15,670 bases of DNA from JAWLHA01 sp041690535 (GCA_041690535.1 JAWLHA010000085.1:1-15670), one strand, 5' to 3'. Positions 1 through 6,725 are shown, counted from the stretch's first letter. Notes: a model not told the origin generated them from the letters alone. Made by a program: numbers and translations.

Positions 1-99
1 GCAAAGGGTCAGGAGGGTAGGGTTTCAACGGCCTGACGGCCACCAGGGGTGGGTCAAAATTATTGGCCAGTAGTGGGTCAGTTTAAGTGGCCATTAACA
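1..99. mobile_element. Partial IS21-like element end
   Basis: Two near-identical 22-bp direct repeats lie at 48-69 and 72-93, each of the form GTGGGTCA..TT..TGGCCA with a 24-bp period. The block ends in CCATTAACA at 91-99, which reads TGTTAATGG on the other strand. Multiple short terminal repeats starting with TGT are typical of IS21-family (istA/istB) ends. No transposase is visible; the element would extend left out of the window. The assignment rests on memory of the terminal pattern, so it is tentative. Confidence 0.35.
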
Positions 100-298
100 G
101 ATTTGCTGGACTCAGTAGTCATCGTATTCACTAGCTGCAATTTATCTCAGCACACCAAACCATACGAAACGTCAAGAAAAAGACGACACTGAACGATAGG
201 AAATCATCCCCTCCTTGGCCTTGAGAGCGATTCGCTGCGTGGCCATGCGGGACCAGAGTGTATCGACGCTGAACACGGCGCCGGTTGCTCAGCCTTTC

Positions 299-316
299 GT
301 AACTGTATATAGTTAC
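299..316 (+). promoter_or_regulatory. Palindromic operator/promoter of hicAB
   Basis: GTAACTGTATATAGTTAC is an inverted repeat with perfect 6-bp arms and an AT-rich centre, ending 4 bp before the hicA ATG at 321. Type II antitoxins with ribbon-helix-helix domains repress their own operon by binding such palindromes. The site leaves no room for a Shine-Dalgarno sequence, so hicA may be translated weakly or from a leaderless message. Confidence 0.45.
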
Positions 317-320
317 GCCA

Positions 321-560
321 ATGAGCAAGACCGATCTGCTGGACAAAGCTCGTCGCAACCCGGAAGGGATGGATTTCGGTGACTTCGAGACCTTGCTCGG
401 GCGCCTTGGCTGGGTGCTCGACCGGCAAGCCGGGAGCCACCGGCTGTGGATTTCGCCGGAAGGGGTCCGGCTGCCTATTCAGCCCAAGGGTGCCAAGGCG
501 AAGGTCTACCAGGTCCAGCAGTTCTTGCGGATCCACAGGCAGGAGACAGGCGATGAGTGA
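321..560 (+). CDS. hicA: HicA-family toxin (mRNA interferase)
   Basis: A 79-aa protein with the HicA/YcfA layout. It has the N-terminal helix typical of the longer class (KxRRNPEGMDFGDFETLLGRLG), the double-stranded-RNA-binding-like core with the catalytic motif GSHRLW (His40), then a basic strand and a helix ending in QVQQFLRIHR. HicA toxins cleave mRNA in the cytoplasm until neutralised by HicB. The canonical segment after the His (VPxH in many homologues) is here LPIQPKGAK, so one usual His is replaced. The gene overlaps hicB by 8 bp (ATGAGTGA), the standard toxin-first order. No clear ribosome-binding site precedes the ATG, but the N-terminus matches the family, which supports this start. 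Confidence 0.85.
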   Translation: MSKTDLLDKARRNPEGMDFGDFETLLGRLGWVLDRQAGSHRLWISPEGVRLPIQPKGAKAKVYQVQQFLRIHRQETGDE

Positions 561-903
561 GCGCTTTGACGGCTACACGGTTGAGCTTTTCCAGGATGAC
601 GAGGGAGACTGGCTGGCGCGGTTTGAGGAGCTGCCCGAGGTGTCCGCCTTCGCGGATGCACCGGAGCTGGCGTTGGCGGAGTTGGCGACGGCTTGGAATT
701 TGGTGAAAGAGAGCTACGCGGCACGCTGCGAGGAGCCGCCGATCGCCCCCTCGCAGCGACAGTACAGCGGACAGTTCAACGTGCGGGTGGACAAGCGGGT
801 GCATCGCGCCCTCGCTATCGAAGCTGCGCGGGCCGGCGTCAGCCTCAACGCGCTTGTGGCCGGCAAGCTGGCGGAGGCAGTGCGGGAGAGACAGAGCCGA
901 TAG
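553..903 (+). CDS. hicB: HicB-family antitoxin
   Basis: A 116-aa protein. Residues 8-60 form the partial RNase-H-like HicB fold (YTVELFQDDEGDWLARFEELP, then an alpha segment). Residues ~72-112 form a ribbon-helix-helix DNA-binding domain (FNVRVDKRVHRALAIEAARAG, then VSLNALVAGKLAEAV). The protein should bind HicA and repress the operon through the palindrome at 299-316. The start at 553 overlaps the end of hicA and has GGAGACAGG just upstream as a Shine-Dalgarno. An open frame runs upstream to 379, but that part lies inside hicA in another frame and is not real coding. Sequence and context agree. Confidence 0.87.
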   Translation: MSERFDGYTVELFQDDEGDWLARFEELPEVSAFADAPELALAELATAWNLVKESYAARCEEPPIAPSQRQYSGQFNVRVDKRVHRALAIEAARAGVSLNALVAGKLAEAVRERQSR

Positions 904-1104
904 GCGTCCACATGTCGAGCAGCACTTTTGCCGATGCGGCAGCCTGCGCAGCATTCGCCATCAAAACTTTTTAACTTTGGTTTCGTTTCAACCTGTTGTT
1001 TCGACGAGACCTTTTTTCGACCATTGAGCCGGGGGCACAATCAAGCTAGGCTCCAGCGTAGGCTGAACAGGTACTCGTCGGAGTCGCTGTTTTCAGTTTC
1101 TCCG

Positions 1105-1137
1105 CCACCTTGGGGACCGGCCCCGGCCTCAGGGTGG
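1105..1137. terminator. Possible bidirectional terminator between hicB and the minus-strand operon
   Basis: An imperfect ~11-bp stem (CCACCTTGGGG paired with CCTCAGGGTGG, two mismatches) with a GC-rich loop is followed on the plus strand by GTTTGTTTAAAT. It lies between convergent hicAB and the thioredoxin operon. I see no gene in the rest of 904-1167, which is relatively T-rich. Confidence 0.35.
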
Positions 1138-1167
1138 GAAGGTTTGTTTAAATCTCTACTCGCTTTT

Positions 1168-1425
1168 TCAGGTGGAGGTTTCGGGGGCTTCTGATGTCAG
1201 CCATGATTCGATGTGGGCGCGGGGCGGCACGCCGCCGCTATGGACCAGTCTGCCGTCCACTGCCACGGCGGGGACGGTGAGGGCCCGGTAGGCGAGGATG
1301 CGGGCGGGGTCGTCCACCTTCTCCAGGCGGATGGCGACCCCCAGCGCGCGGGCGGTCTCGTCCACCCGCTGGAACGTCTTGCGGCAGGCCGCGCAATCGA
1401 ATCCCAGCACCTCCACGTGTCGCAT
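1168..1425 (-). CDS. Small thioredoxin-family protein (second of two)
   Basis: An 85-aa thioredoxin-fold protein of the small archaeal/MTH895-like 'redox-active disulfide protein 2' type. It has a beta strand followed by CAAC (Cys11/Cys14), an acidic/basic middle with KVDDP, and the cis-Pro loop TVPAVAVDGRLVHSGGVPP. It has no signal peptide, so it is probably a cytoplasmic disulfide reductant or thiol carrier. The start at 1425 lies 11 bp past the stop of the upstream gene and gives the same N-terminal length as its paralogue at 2671-2961; a GAGGGT Shine-Dalgarno overlaps that stop. It is the last gene of the operon and lacks the paralogue's Cys-rich C-terminus. Confidence 0.8.
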   Translation of the reverse strand: MRHVEVLGFDCAACRKTFQRVDETARALGVAIRLEKVDDPARILAYRALTVPAVAVDGRLVHSGGVPPRAHIESWLTSEAPETST

Positions 1426-1436
1426 GCCGCGCACCC

Positions 1437-1838
1437 TCAGCCGAACAGTCGCTGCCACCAGCGCCGACGCCCCCCGGGCAGGGGGGCCTCGTCCTCGATG
1501 GCGGTCGGGGCTATGCGGCTCAGGACCCAGCGGGGCGGAATGCGCACCCCGCCGCAGCCGCAGGAGCTGCCCAGGTTGTTGGGGTCGTAGATCTTGATCA
1601 GCGCCGGCTGGGCGGGGTCGTCCGCGTAGACGATGCCGCAGTAGTCGTAGTCGTGCTCCCGGCGCAACAGCCCATCCAGCTCGGCGATGAACCGCTCCAG
1701 GGCCGCGGCATCGCGCGGGGCCTCGGGAGCGGCCTCGCCCGCGAGGCTGGCGTACCAGCCCTCGGGAGCCGCGCGCACCACCGCCCAGAGGGCATCCAGC
1801 TCATGCCAGCGCATGATGCCGCGGAAGCGGCCGTTCAT
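1437..1838 (-). CDS. Conserved hypothetical protein, function unknown
   Basis: A protein of 133 aa (start 1838) or 126 aa (start 1814, MRWHELDALW); neither start has a convincing Shine-Dalgarno, and the residues around MRWHELDALW look like the conserved N-terminus. No signal peptide or membrane segment is visible. Features seen: an acidic alpha-helical first half, a HDYDYCGIVYADDP segment (~res. 75-88 from 1838), then IKIYDPNNLGSSCGCGG and a Trp/Arg-rich tail. The CxC-type GSSCGCGG patch could bind metal, but I do not recognise a named domain. It sits between the exported protein gene and the second thioredoxin gene, all on one strand, so co-function with the thioredoxin is plausible. An open frame continues upstream to 2240 but overlaps the preceding gene and looks non-coding. 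Confidence 0.65.
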   Translation of the reverse strand: MNGRFRGIMRWHELDALWAVVRAAPEGWYASLAGEAAPEAPRDAAALERFIAELDGLLRREHDYDYCGIVYADDPAQPALIKIYDPNNLGSSCGCGGVRIPPRWVLSRIAPTAIEDEAPLPGGRRRWWQRLFG

Positions 1839-1954
1839 GCGGGTTGCGAAGTCATCTTCCAGCAAACTCAATCTCCGATGTGTATTCGGTTGGCGAGGTG
1901 ACGGGGCGACTGCCTGCGCAGCCGCCCGCCACCGGCCGATGCGATGCGTCGCGG

Positions 1955-2671
1955 TTACTCCTGTGCCGGCCCGGGCAGCCACAGCTTGGCGCCGGGCTGC
2001 AGTTCCAGGTTGCGCAGGTGACCGGCCAGCCCCTGTGCCGGTATGACCACGTGGGCGTGCAGGTTGTAGCCGGGCACCATGAAGTAGCGTGCCTTGTCGT
2101 TGCGGTTGTAGATGCCGACGATCACCACATCCTCGTCGCGGCTCTCGCCGATCTTGTGCTCGGGCTGGGTGTCCAGGCTCCAGGTGACGGAGCGGGCGTG
2201 GCCGGCGATACGGAACGGCAGCAGCACGTCGTCGCCGCACCCGTTCTCCTCCACGATCTGGTCAAGCTCGAAATTGAGATCGTCGAAGGTGCCGACGGCC
2301 GCCAGTTCCCCCACCTCCACCCACGATGCCGGGGAGGCCACCTGCAGCATGGCAAAGCCCTCCTCGGGGCGGGGCTGGTCGCGGACCTCCACCTGCTCCC
2401 CGTCGGGTCGCGCCATGATGACCTTGCCGTCGGCGACGGTCAGCTCGTACTCGCGATGGGCCGCCGGGCCATAGCCCACACTGTGGGGCGAGAGGGCGAC
2501 CTCCCGCCAGTGACCGTTGGCGGAGAAGTCGCCGCTCCCCATCTTGTCGCGGTCGCTGACGGAGTGCACGGCGGTGACGCACTGGAAAGGTGCCGCGCTC
2601 GCGGTGACGGCGTGGCCGGCAGCCAGCAGCAGGGTCGCCATCATCCCTAATCGCATCCCCGTTCGGCCCAT
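1955..2671 (-). CDS. Exported acetolactate-decarboxylase-like protein
   Basis: A 238-aa protein with a signal peptide (MGRTGMRLGMMATLLLAAG, cleavage near TASA/APF). The mature part resembles the BudA/AlsD fold: an EYELTVADGKV strand pair with a DGEQVEV turn, a PFRIAGHARSV segment matching the F-x-RI-G core of acetolactate decarboxylases, and near the end VGIYNR, PGYNLHAHVV and AGHLRNLELQPG. The spacing HAH-x10-H equals the HxHx10H zinc-ligand spacing of AlsD. The Arg that follows the core strand in AlsD (VxTR) appears to be Trp/Ser here, so classical acetolactate chemistry is doubtful. The ATG at 2671 overlaps the TGA of the upstream thioredoxin gene (TGATG), implying coupled translation. Its position in a thioredoxin/permease operon suggests a periplasmic role not in acetoin synthesis. 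Confidence 0.68.
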   Translation of the reverse strand: MGRTGMRLGMMATLLLAAGHAVTASAAPFQCVTAVHSVSDRDKMGSGDFSANGHWREVALSPHSVGYGPAAHREYELTVADGKVIMARPDGEQVEVRDQPRPEEGFAMLQVASPASWVEVGELAAVGTFDDLNFELDQIVEENGCGDDVLLPFRIAGHARSVTWSLDTQPEHKIGESRDEDVVIVGIYNRNDKARYFMVPGYNLHAHVVIPAQGLAGHLRNLELQPGAKLWLPGPAQE

Positions 2672-2961
2672 CAGCAGCAGCCCCCGCCGACAGGCTTGCT
2701 GCCGCTGCAGCAACCGCCCGCGGCGGCACCGCTCAGCCACCCTTCGATGGCCTCCCGGGAGGGCACGCCGCCGGCATGCACCACCTTGCCGTCGATGACC
2801 ACGCCGGGGGTGGACATCACGCCGTAGCTCATGATGTCCTGGATCTCCTCCACCTTCTCCAGCGCGATCTCGACGTCCTTGGCCTTGGCCACCTCCTCGA
2901 TCAGCTTGAGAGTGGTCTTGCAGTTGGCACAGCCGGTGCCCAGTACTTTGATGTTTTTCAT
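2671..2961 (-). CDS. Small thioredoxin-family protein with Cys-rich tail
   Basis: A 96-aa thioredoxin fold of the redox-active disulfide protein 2 (MTH895-like) type: MKNIKVLGTG then CANC (Cys11/Cys14), a long helix, and the cis-Pro strand STPGVVIDGKVVHAGGVP. After residue ~80 a tail, GGCCSGSKPVGGGCC, adds four Cys in two CC pairs, likely a metal or metalloid site. Such proteins are commonly encoded beside DUF318/ArsP permeases, as here. A good GAGGAA Shine-Dalgarno precedes the ATG at 2961. It is cytoplasmic (no signal). A family A miniature element separates it from the DUF2892 gene upstream, and its stop overlaps the next start. Confidence 0.85.
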   Translation of the reverse strand: MKNIKVLGTGCANCKTTLKLIEEVAKAKDVEIALEKVEEIQDIMSYGVMSTPGVVIDGKVVHAGGVPSREAIEGWLSGAAAGGCCSGSKPVGGGCC

Positions 2962-2985
2962 CGTCTGTTCCTCGTTACACGTTGG

Positions 2986-3088
2986 TTAGGGAAACGCTGA
3001 TTAATTCCGCTTTCGTCGCTCCCGCCCCCGATCAAGGCATTTGAGGGCAGGCTTCGCGGGCACGACGAATTAATCAGCGCTTCCTTAG
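2986..3088. mobile_element. Family A miniature inverted-repeat element, copy 1
   Basis: A 95-bp element (2990-3084) with ends GGAAACGCTGATTAATTC and GAATTAATCAGCGCTTCC, inverted repeats with one mismatch. It is flanked by the direct repeat TTAG (2986-2989 and 3085-3088), a 4-bp target duplication of YTAR form. The GGAA start and the YTAR target fit the IS5 subgroup of IS5-family transposases. It has no coding capacity. It lies between the DUF2892 and thioredoxin genes, inside what looks like one operon, and could act as a processing hairpin or attenuator. Confidence 0.75.
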
Positions 3089-3095
3089 GTTCGAT

Positions 3096-3308
3096 TCAAT
3101 TGCCGCAGCAGCTACCGCTCTTGCTCCCGAACAGTTTGCCCGCGGGGCAGAAGCCGGTGATGGTGGCCTGGAAGGCCATGAAGCCGACGAACCCAGCCAT
3201 CCACAGCCAGGTGGGTGCCGACAGGTCGGCCTGCCCGGAGAGGTGGGTCAGCGCCAGTGACACCAGCACCAGTGCGGACACCATCCGCGCCATGACGTTG
3301 CCTTTCAT
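3096..3308 (-). CDS. DUF2892 (YgaP-like) small membrane protein
   Basis: A 70-aa protein with two hydrophobic segments (approx. res. 9-26 and 33-52) and the family signature QATITGFCPAGKLFG. The C-terminus GSCCGN adds a CC pair, echoing the thioredoxin downstream. DUF2892 domains occur alone or fused to rhodaneses (YgaP) and sit in the inner membrane; their exact role is unknown. The ATG at 3308 is chosen because AAAGGAG lies 8 bp upstream. It follows the permease gene by 52 bp on the same strand. Confidence 0.8.
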   Translation of the reverse strand: MKGNVMARMVSALVLVSLALTHLSGQADLSAPTWLWMAGFVGFMAFQATITGFCPAGKLFGSKSGSCCGN

Positions 3309-3360
3309 TCGAACTACTCCTTTGTTGTTGGTCTGGAAAACTGCGAAGTCGTTTGCACCG

Positions 3361-4416
3361 TCACAGCACGGCGTTGAACACAAAGCCCACCAGCAGGATG
3401 CCGGTGGCCACCACCCCCACGAAGGTGGCGATGAGCCGGGGCTTCAGCACCTTGCGCAGGATGATCATCTCCGGGGCGGAGAGGGCGATCACGCTCATCA
3501 TGAACGCCAGCACCGTGCCCAGGGCCGCCCCCTTGCCCATCAGCGCCTCGACGATGGGGATGATCCCCGCCGCGTTGGTGTACATGGGCACGCCGATGCC
3601 CACCGCCGCCGGCACCGACCACCACGGCGCGTCCTTGCCCATGATGGAGGCCATGAAGTCCTCCGGCACGTAGCCGTGGATGCCTGCCCCCAGGGCGATA
3701 CCGGCCAGGATGTAGGGCCAGACCTTGCCGACGATCTCCCGCACGTGGCGGAAGCCGTTGTCGATGCGCTCGCCCCAGCCCATAGCCGCCATAGTGCCCG
3801 CGGCCGGCGCGGCGGTGTTCTGCATCGCCTGAACCCACTCCTCCAGATGTCGCTCCATCCCCAACTTGCCGATCACCAGGCCGGCGAAGATGGCCACGGC
3901 CAGCCCCAGCCCCAGGTATAACGCCGCCACCTTCCAGCCGAACAGCCCGAACAGCAGGGCCAGCGCCACCTCGTTGACCATGGGCGCGGCGATGAGGAAG
4001 GAGAAGGTCACCCCCAACGGCACCCCCGCCTGCAGGAAGCCGATGAACAGCGGCACCGCCGAACAGGAGCAGAACGGGGTCACCACCCCCAGCGAGGCGG
4101 CCATGGCGTTGCCGCTGCCCAGGCGCCGGCCGGAAAGGATGGCGCGGGTGCGCTCGGGGGAGACATAGGTGTGGACAATGCCCATGACGAAGACGATGCC
4201 GGTGAGCAGCAGCAGCACCTTGGGCGTGTCGTAGAAGAAGAACTGCAAGGCGCTGCCCAGATGGCTGTCCCGGGCCACCGGCAGGGCGCCCACCAGGGCC
4301 TTCGAGGCGGGGATGAGGCTCTGGTACAGGGCGAACCAGAGCACCGCGGCCAAGGGCAAAAACAGCAGCGGTTGCTCGCTGGGCCAGCGTTTCAATCGGG
4401 TGGCAAGGGCTTGCAT
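3361..4416 (-). CDS. Permease of the DUF318/ArsP_1 family
   Basis: A 351-aa polytopic inner-membrane protein with about 8-10 hydrophobic segments. It shows the family's two half-repeats: TPFCSCSAVPLFIGFLQAG (the conserved Cys-x-Cys loop) in the first half, and GVPMYTNAAGIIPIVEALM in the second. Members include ArsP, which exports trivalent organoarsenicals, and YraQ-type permeases of unknown substrate. The soluble loop between halves (approx. res. 185-240) is rich in charged residues. The ATG at 4416 has AAGGAG well placed upstream. The adjacent small thioredoxins and nearby arsC favour a metalloid or thiol-conjugate substrate, but no arsR-type regulator is visible, so ArsP itself is not proven. 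Confidence 0.85.
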   Translation of the reverse strand: MQALATRLKRWPSEQPLLFLPLAAVLWFALYQSLIPASKALVGALPVARDSHLGSALQFFFYDTPKVLLLLTGIVFVMGIVHTYVSPERTRAILSGRRLGSGNAMAASLGVVTPFCSCSAVPLFIGFLQAGVPLGVTFSFLIAAPMVNEVALALLFGLFGWKVAALYLGLGLAVAIFAGLVIGKLGMERHLEEWVQAMQNTAAPAAGTMAAMGWGERIDNGFRHVREIVGKVWPYILAGIALGAGIHGYVPEDFMASIMGKDAPWWSVPAAVGIGVPMYTNAAGIIPIVEALMGKGAALGTVLAFMMSVIALSAPEMIILRKVLKPRLIATFVGVVATGILLVGFVFNAVL

Positions 4417-4695
4417 GGGCGCTTTCTCCTTCGTTTTCCGGGGCCACTGACAGTGCCCCTGCACGAAAGAAGACGAACGACCCGGCAAAAGGATGCAGGG
4501 GGCCTGCCATCTTTGAGCGCGGTCAATCCGGGAGATGGCGCGAAAAACCCACGCTCTGGCGCCGCTGGACATTCAGGTCCGGACCGCGACCAACGCCCTT
4601 CGAACTCGGCGCACAAGCGACCGGCTCGGCACGAACGTCATGCTGCCCAAGGCTCTGCTTAACCAACGGGGCATGTCAAACAGGGGCGACAGCAG

Positions 4696-4760
4696 GTAGG
4701 TCATGCGCCGAAGGCTGCCTGACTAACAGGCATGTCAGGCAGATTCGCAGCCTGACCTAC
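4696..4760. repeat. Long inverted repeat / stem-loop upstream of the permease gene
   Basis: Arms 4696-4723 and 4734-4760 (GTAGGTCA..GC..GAA..CTGCCTGAC type) pair over about 27 bp with a few mismatches around a 10-nt loop. A short related copy of GGCATGTCA lies at ~4671-4679. The region 4417-4798 holds no gene that I can support: only this structure and presumably the permease promoter. It could be a terminator of mntA-hepT transcription, a regulatory hairpin or a small dispersed repeat. Confidence 0.5.
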
Positions 4761-4798
4761 GGGAGGAGATCACATGCCCGAACGGCGATGGTGGGGGC

Positions 4799-5155
4799 TC
4801 ATCCCTGGGTGCTTTCTCTCAGTGCGGTCAGGTGGACCAGCAGAGTAGGGACGTCGTCCTGGATAATACTCCAGAGCGTATCGTCATCGATGCCGAGATA
4901 GCCGTGAATCAGCCGGTTGCGAGTGGCAATGATCATCCGCCATGGGATCTCCGGATGCGCGGTTCGGACCTCATCCGGGATATGGGTCGCCGCCTCGCCG
5001 ATCAGCTCCAGATTGCGCAAGGTGGCATCGTAGGTCAGTCCATTCGCCACGAAACCCGCTTGATCCAGATCGGCGGTATAGGCGAGCACCTTCCCGGCAA
5101 AGACGATCATGTCGTCGAGATAAAAACGCCATTCGCGCTCGGTGATATCAGACAT
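4799..5155 (-). CDS. hepT: HepT toxin (DUF86 HEPN RNase)
   Basis: A 118-aa all-helical HEPN protein with the RX4HXY motif RNRLIHGY (Arg79, His84, Tyr86) that forms the RNase active site, preceded by the LELIGEAATHIP helix typical of DUF86. HepT cleaves RNA; its MntA partner neutralises it by AMPylating the Tyr of this motif, and that Tyr is present here. The start overlaps the mntA stop by 8 bp (ATGTCTGA). Intact length and motifs suggest a working toxin. Confidence 0.88.
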   Translation of the reverse strand: MSDITEREWRFYLDDMIVFAGKVLAYTADLDQAGFVANGLTYDATLRNLELIGEAATHIPDEVRTAHPEIPWRMIIATRNRLIHGYLGIDDDTLWSIIQDDVPTLLVHLTALRESTQG

Positions 5156-5438
5156 TCACCCGCTCCCGCTCGATGTAGGGGCGCAGCTCGGGACGAAGGG
5201 CCTTTTCGGTCACCAGGTCCACCGGGCAACCCAGCAAATCCTCAAGGTAGAACTGCACACCGAAATAGCGTTCCGATGTGGCCGGACCATCGAAGGCGAC
5301 CAGAACATCCACGTCGCTGTCGCTGGTTGCTGTATCGCGGGCCGTGGAACCGAAAAGTGCCAGGCGCATGACCCCAAAGCGGGACTGGAGTTCCGGCTTG
5401 CTCCGGGTGAGCAACTCAATGGCCCGTTGTCGTCTCAT
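5148..5438 (-). CDS. mntA: MntA antitoxin (minimal nucleotidyltransferase)
   Basis: A 96-aa protein with the nucleotidyltransferase motif GSX10DXD (Gly30-Ser31, Asp42, Asp44; GSTARDTATSDSDVD) and a third acidic strand in CPVDLVTEKA. It adds AMP to HepT and so silences the toxin. The ATG at 5438 is chosen because GGGAGAT lies just upstream and the family starts near MRRxxAIELL; the open frame further upstream runs into the promoter and a repeat. Antitoxin-first order with HepT immediately downstream. Confidence 0.88.
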   Translation of the reverse strand: MRRQRAIELLTRSKPELQSRFGVMRLALFGSTARDTATSDSDVDVLVAFDGPATSERYFGVQFYLEDLLGCPVDLVTEKALRPELRPYIERERVNV

Positions 5439-5573
5439 CCCCCAATCTCCCTTTCCCTGCTCCTGCCGCAGGCTTCGGTTTGTCTCGGTTCTGGCGCGCA
5501 CCGCGCGACACACCTCGACAGAATATAACATCCGCTCCGCTGGTGGCTGCCAGGGTAAGCGCATATAGCCCAA

Positions 5574-5719
5574 GAGCGATGTAAGTCCTTGAAAGCTGGG
5601 ACGCTGTGAATACGACCGTCGACGCGGTCTACCTTCCGCCTCCATGCAGTCGTGCGGCCGACGACCTGCTTTCTAAGGACTTATCGCTCACAGCCGGCCG
5701 TGACATAAGTATGCGCTCG
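5574..5719. repeat. Family B palindromic repeat, copy 1
   Basis: The inverted ends 5574-5596 (GAGCGATGTAAGTCCTTG..) and 5668-5689 pair with few mismatches around a GC-rich centre containing GGGACGCTGTGAATACGACC. The right side continues to 5719 in a stretch that matches, in reverse orientation, the left part of the copy at 15539. It fills the gap between mntA and the thioesterase gene and starts 8 bp beyond the latter's stop codon. No coding potential. Confidence 0.7.
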
Positions 5720-5727
5720 TGAATGAT

Positions 5728-6171
5728 TCAGCTGCGGATTGCGACGAACTCCCCCTCGAACTCGGCGCACAGGCGCCCGGCGCTGTGCACCGCCGCCCGC
5801 AGGGTGAGCCGGGCGCGCCCGTGCCGCTCCAGGGTGCGGCCGAAGCGGGCCCAGGCCGTGGGGGCATCGAAGCTGCAAATTGCTTCGGCCGCCTCGGGCA
5901 TGGGGTGGATGTACTGCATGGTGTTGCGCTGGATGACCACCCGGCAGGGCGAGGGGGCATCGGCCAAGCGCAGGTGCAGCAAGCTCCAGGCGGCGAGGAT
6001 CGCCAGGGTGTTGGCGCTGCCGCCGAACACGGTGGCCATGTGGTTGGCGTTGGGCGCCAGGGGCATGGTCAGCACCGTGCGGGCGGGATCGGCGAGGAAA
6101 ACGCTCACCTCCATGGCCCGGGACAGCGGAATATCGCGGTAGAGCGCCTCGCGCAACTGATCGGCAGTCAT
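5728..6171 (-). CDS. YiiD_C-type putative thioesterase (hotdog fold)
   Basis: A 147-aa protein matching the thioesterase domain found at the C-terminus of E. coli YiiD. Features: an N-terminal helix (MTADQLREALYRDIPLS), strands with LTMPLAPNANHMATVFGGSANTL (the helix-start motif of hotdog thioesterases), IQRNTMQYIHPMPEAAEA and a final FEGEFVAI strand. The likely substrate is an acyl-CoA or acyl carrier thioester, unproven. It starts 10 bp after the arsC stop, so the two form an operon. The ATG at 6171 marks the start of similarity. Confidence 0.78.
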   Translation of the reverse strand: MTADQLREALYRDIPLSRAMEVSVFLADPARTVLTMPLAPNANHMATVFGGSANTLAILAAWSLLHLRLADAPSPCRVVIQRNTMQYIHPMPEAAEAICSFDAPTAWARFGRTLERHGRARLTLRAAVHSAGRLCAEFEGEFVAIRS

Positions 6172-6181
6172 AGTCGACGGT

Positions 6182-6628
6182 TCACCCCTTGGATGGAGGC
6201 ACCTCGGGCAGCCACTGGCCAATTTGCTGGCGCAGCTGATCCCGCGTGCGGCGGAAGGCCGCGAGGGTGGCCTCCTCGGAAGCCTGGCCCGAAGCGGGCG
6301 CCTCGGTGGGATCATCGCTTTGCCAGTGCAGGTTGTGCCCGTCGCGGGGGAAGGCCAGGCAGCTCTCCCTCGCCTCGTCGCAGAGGCTGATGACGTAGTC
6401 GAACTGGACCTCTTCAAAGTCGTTGAGGTGGTGAACGCCCTGGCCGGAGATGTCGATATCGATCTCCTTCATGACCTCGATGGCCAGCGGATGCAGACCC
6501 TCGGGCACCAGCCCGGCGCTGTGTACCTCGAAGCCGGAACCGCCCAGAGTCCTAAGCAGGCCCTCGGCCATTTGAGATCGGGCGGCGCTCCCGTCACAAA
6601 CAAACAGTACGCGCGTGGGAGAGTGCAT
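6182..6628 (-). CDS. arsC: Arsenate reductase, thioredoxin/LMW-phosphatase type
   Basis: A 148-aa protein with the CX5R phosphate loop CDGSAARS (Cys11, Arg17), the resolving-Cys pair CDEARESC (Cys83, Cys90) and a WQSDDP acid loop. This is the Cys10/82/89 triad of the staphylococcal-type ArsC, which reduces arsenate to arsenite using thioredoxin. The loop normally reads CTGNS-R; here Asn13 is Ser, a residue linked to cation binding, so activity or ion dependence may differ. The ATG at 6628 has AGGGGC upstream. The two small thioredoxins at 1168-2961 are possible electron donors. Confidence 0.87.
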   Translation of the reverse strand: MHSPTRVLFVCDGSAARSQMAEGLLRTLGGSGFEVHSAGLVPEGLHPLAIEVMKEIDIDISGQGVHHLNDFEEVQFDYVISLCDEARESCLAFPRDGHNLHWQSDDPTEAPASGQASEEATLAAFRRTRDQLRQQIGQWLPEVPPSKG

Positions 6629-6691
6629 GGTTGCCCCTGGTTCGTAATGTGAATTGGGGAATCAAGTGTAACGTGAACCGCTCCTTTTTGG

Positions 6692-6713
6692 GCACAGGTC
6701 GAAAGACCGGTGC
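6692..6713. other. Perfect GNRA-type stem-loop in the arsC upstream region
   Basis: GCAC, one unpaired base, GGTC, then loop GAAA, GACC, one base, GTGC. It lies between the stop of the membrane protein gene (6726) and the arsC start (6628). Outer CTCC/GGAG bases could extend the stem. No T-run follows on the minus strand, so it is not a clear Rho-independent terminator. Confidence 0.4.
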
Positions 6714-6725
6714 AGGAGTAGTCAT

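Noticed and set aside
1839..2240. N-terminal extension of the hypothetical protein at 1437
   Set aside because: It lies largely within the exported protein gene in another frame and is Arg/Ala-rich; conserved-looking residues begin near 1838/1814.
2986..3088. Family A repeats as a CRISPR array
   Set aside because: Copies are kilobases apart, have inverted ends and target duplications, and there are no cas genes.
3086..3098. GGTTCGATTC resembling a tRNA T-arm
   Set aside because: No acceptor, D or anticodon stems around it; it arises from the MITE edge and the DUF2892 gene end.
4417..4800. An arsR-type regulator for the permease operon
   Set aside because: No frame in the gap shows a helix-turn-helix or Cys sensor motif; only a stem-loop is seen.
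6692..6713. Rho-independent terminator after the membrane protein gene
   Set aside because: The stem is perfect but no T-run follows on the minus strand, so only a stem-loop is reported.
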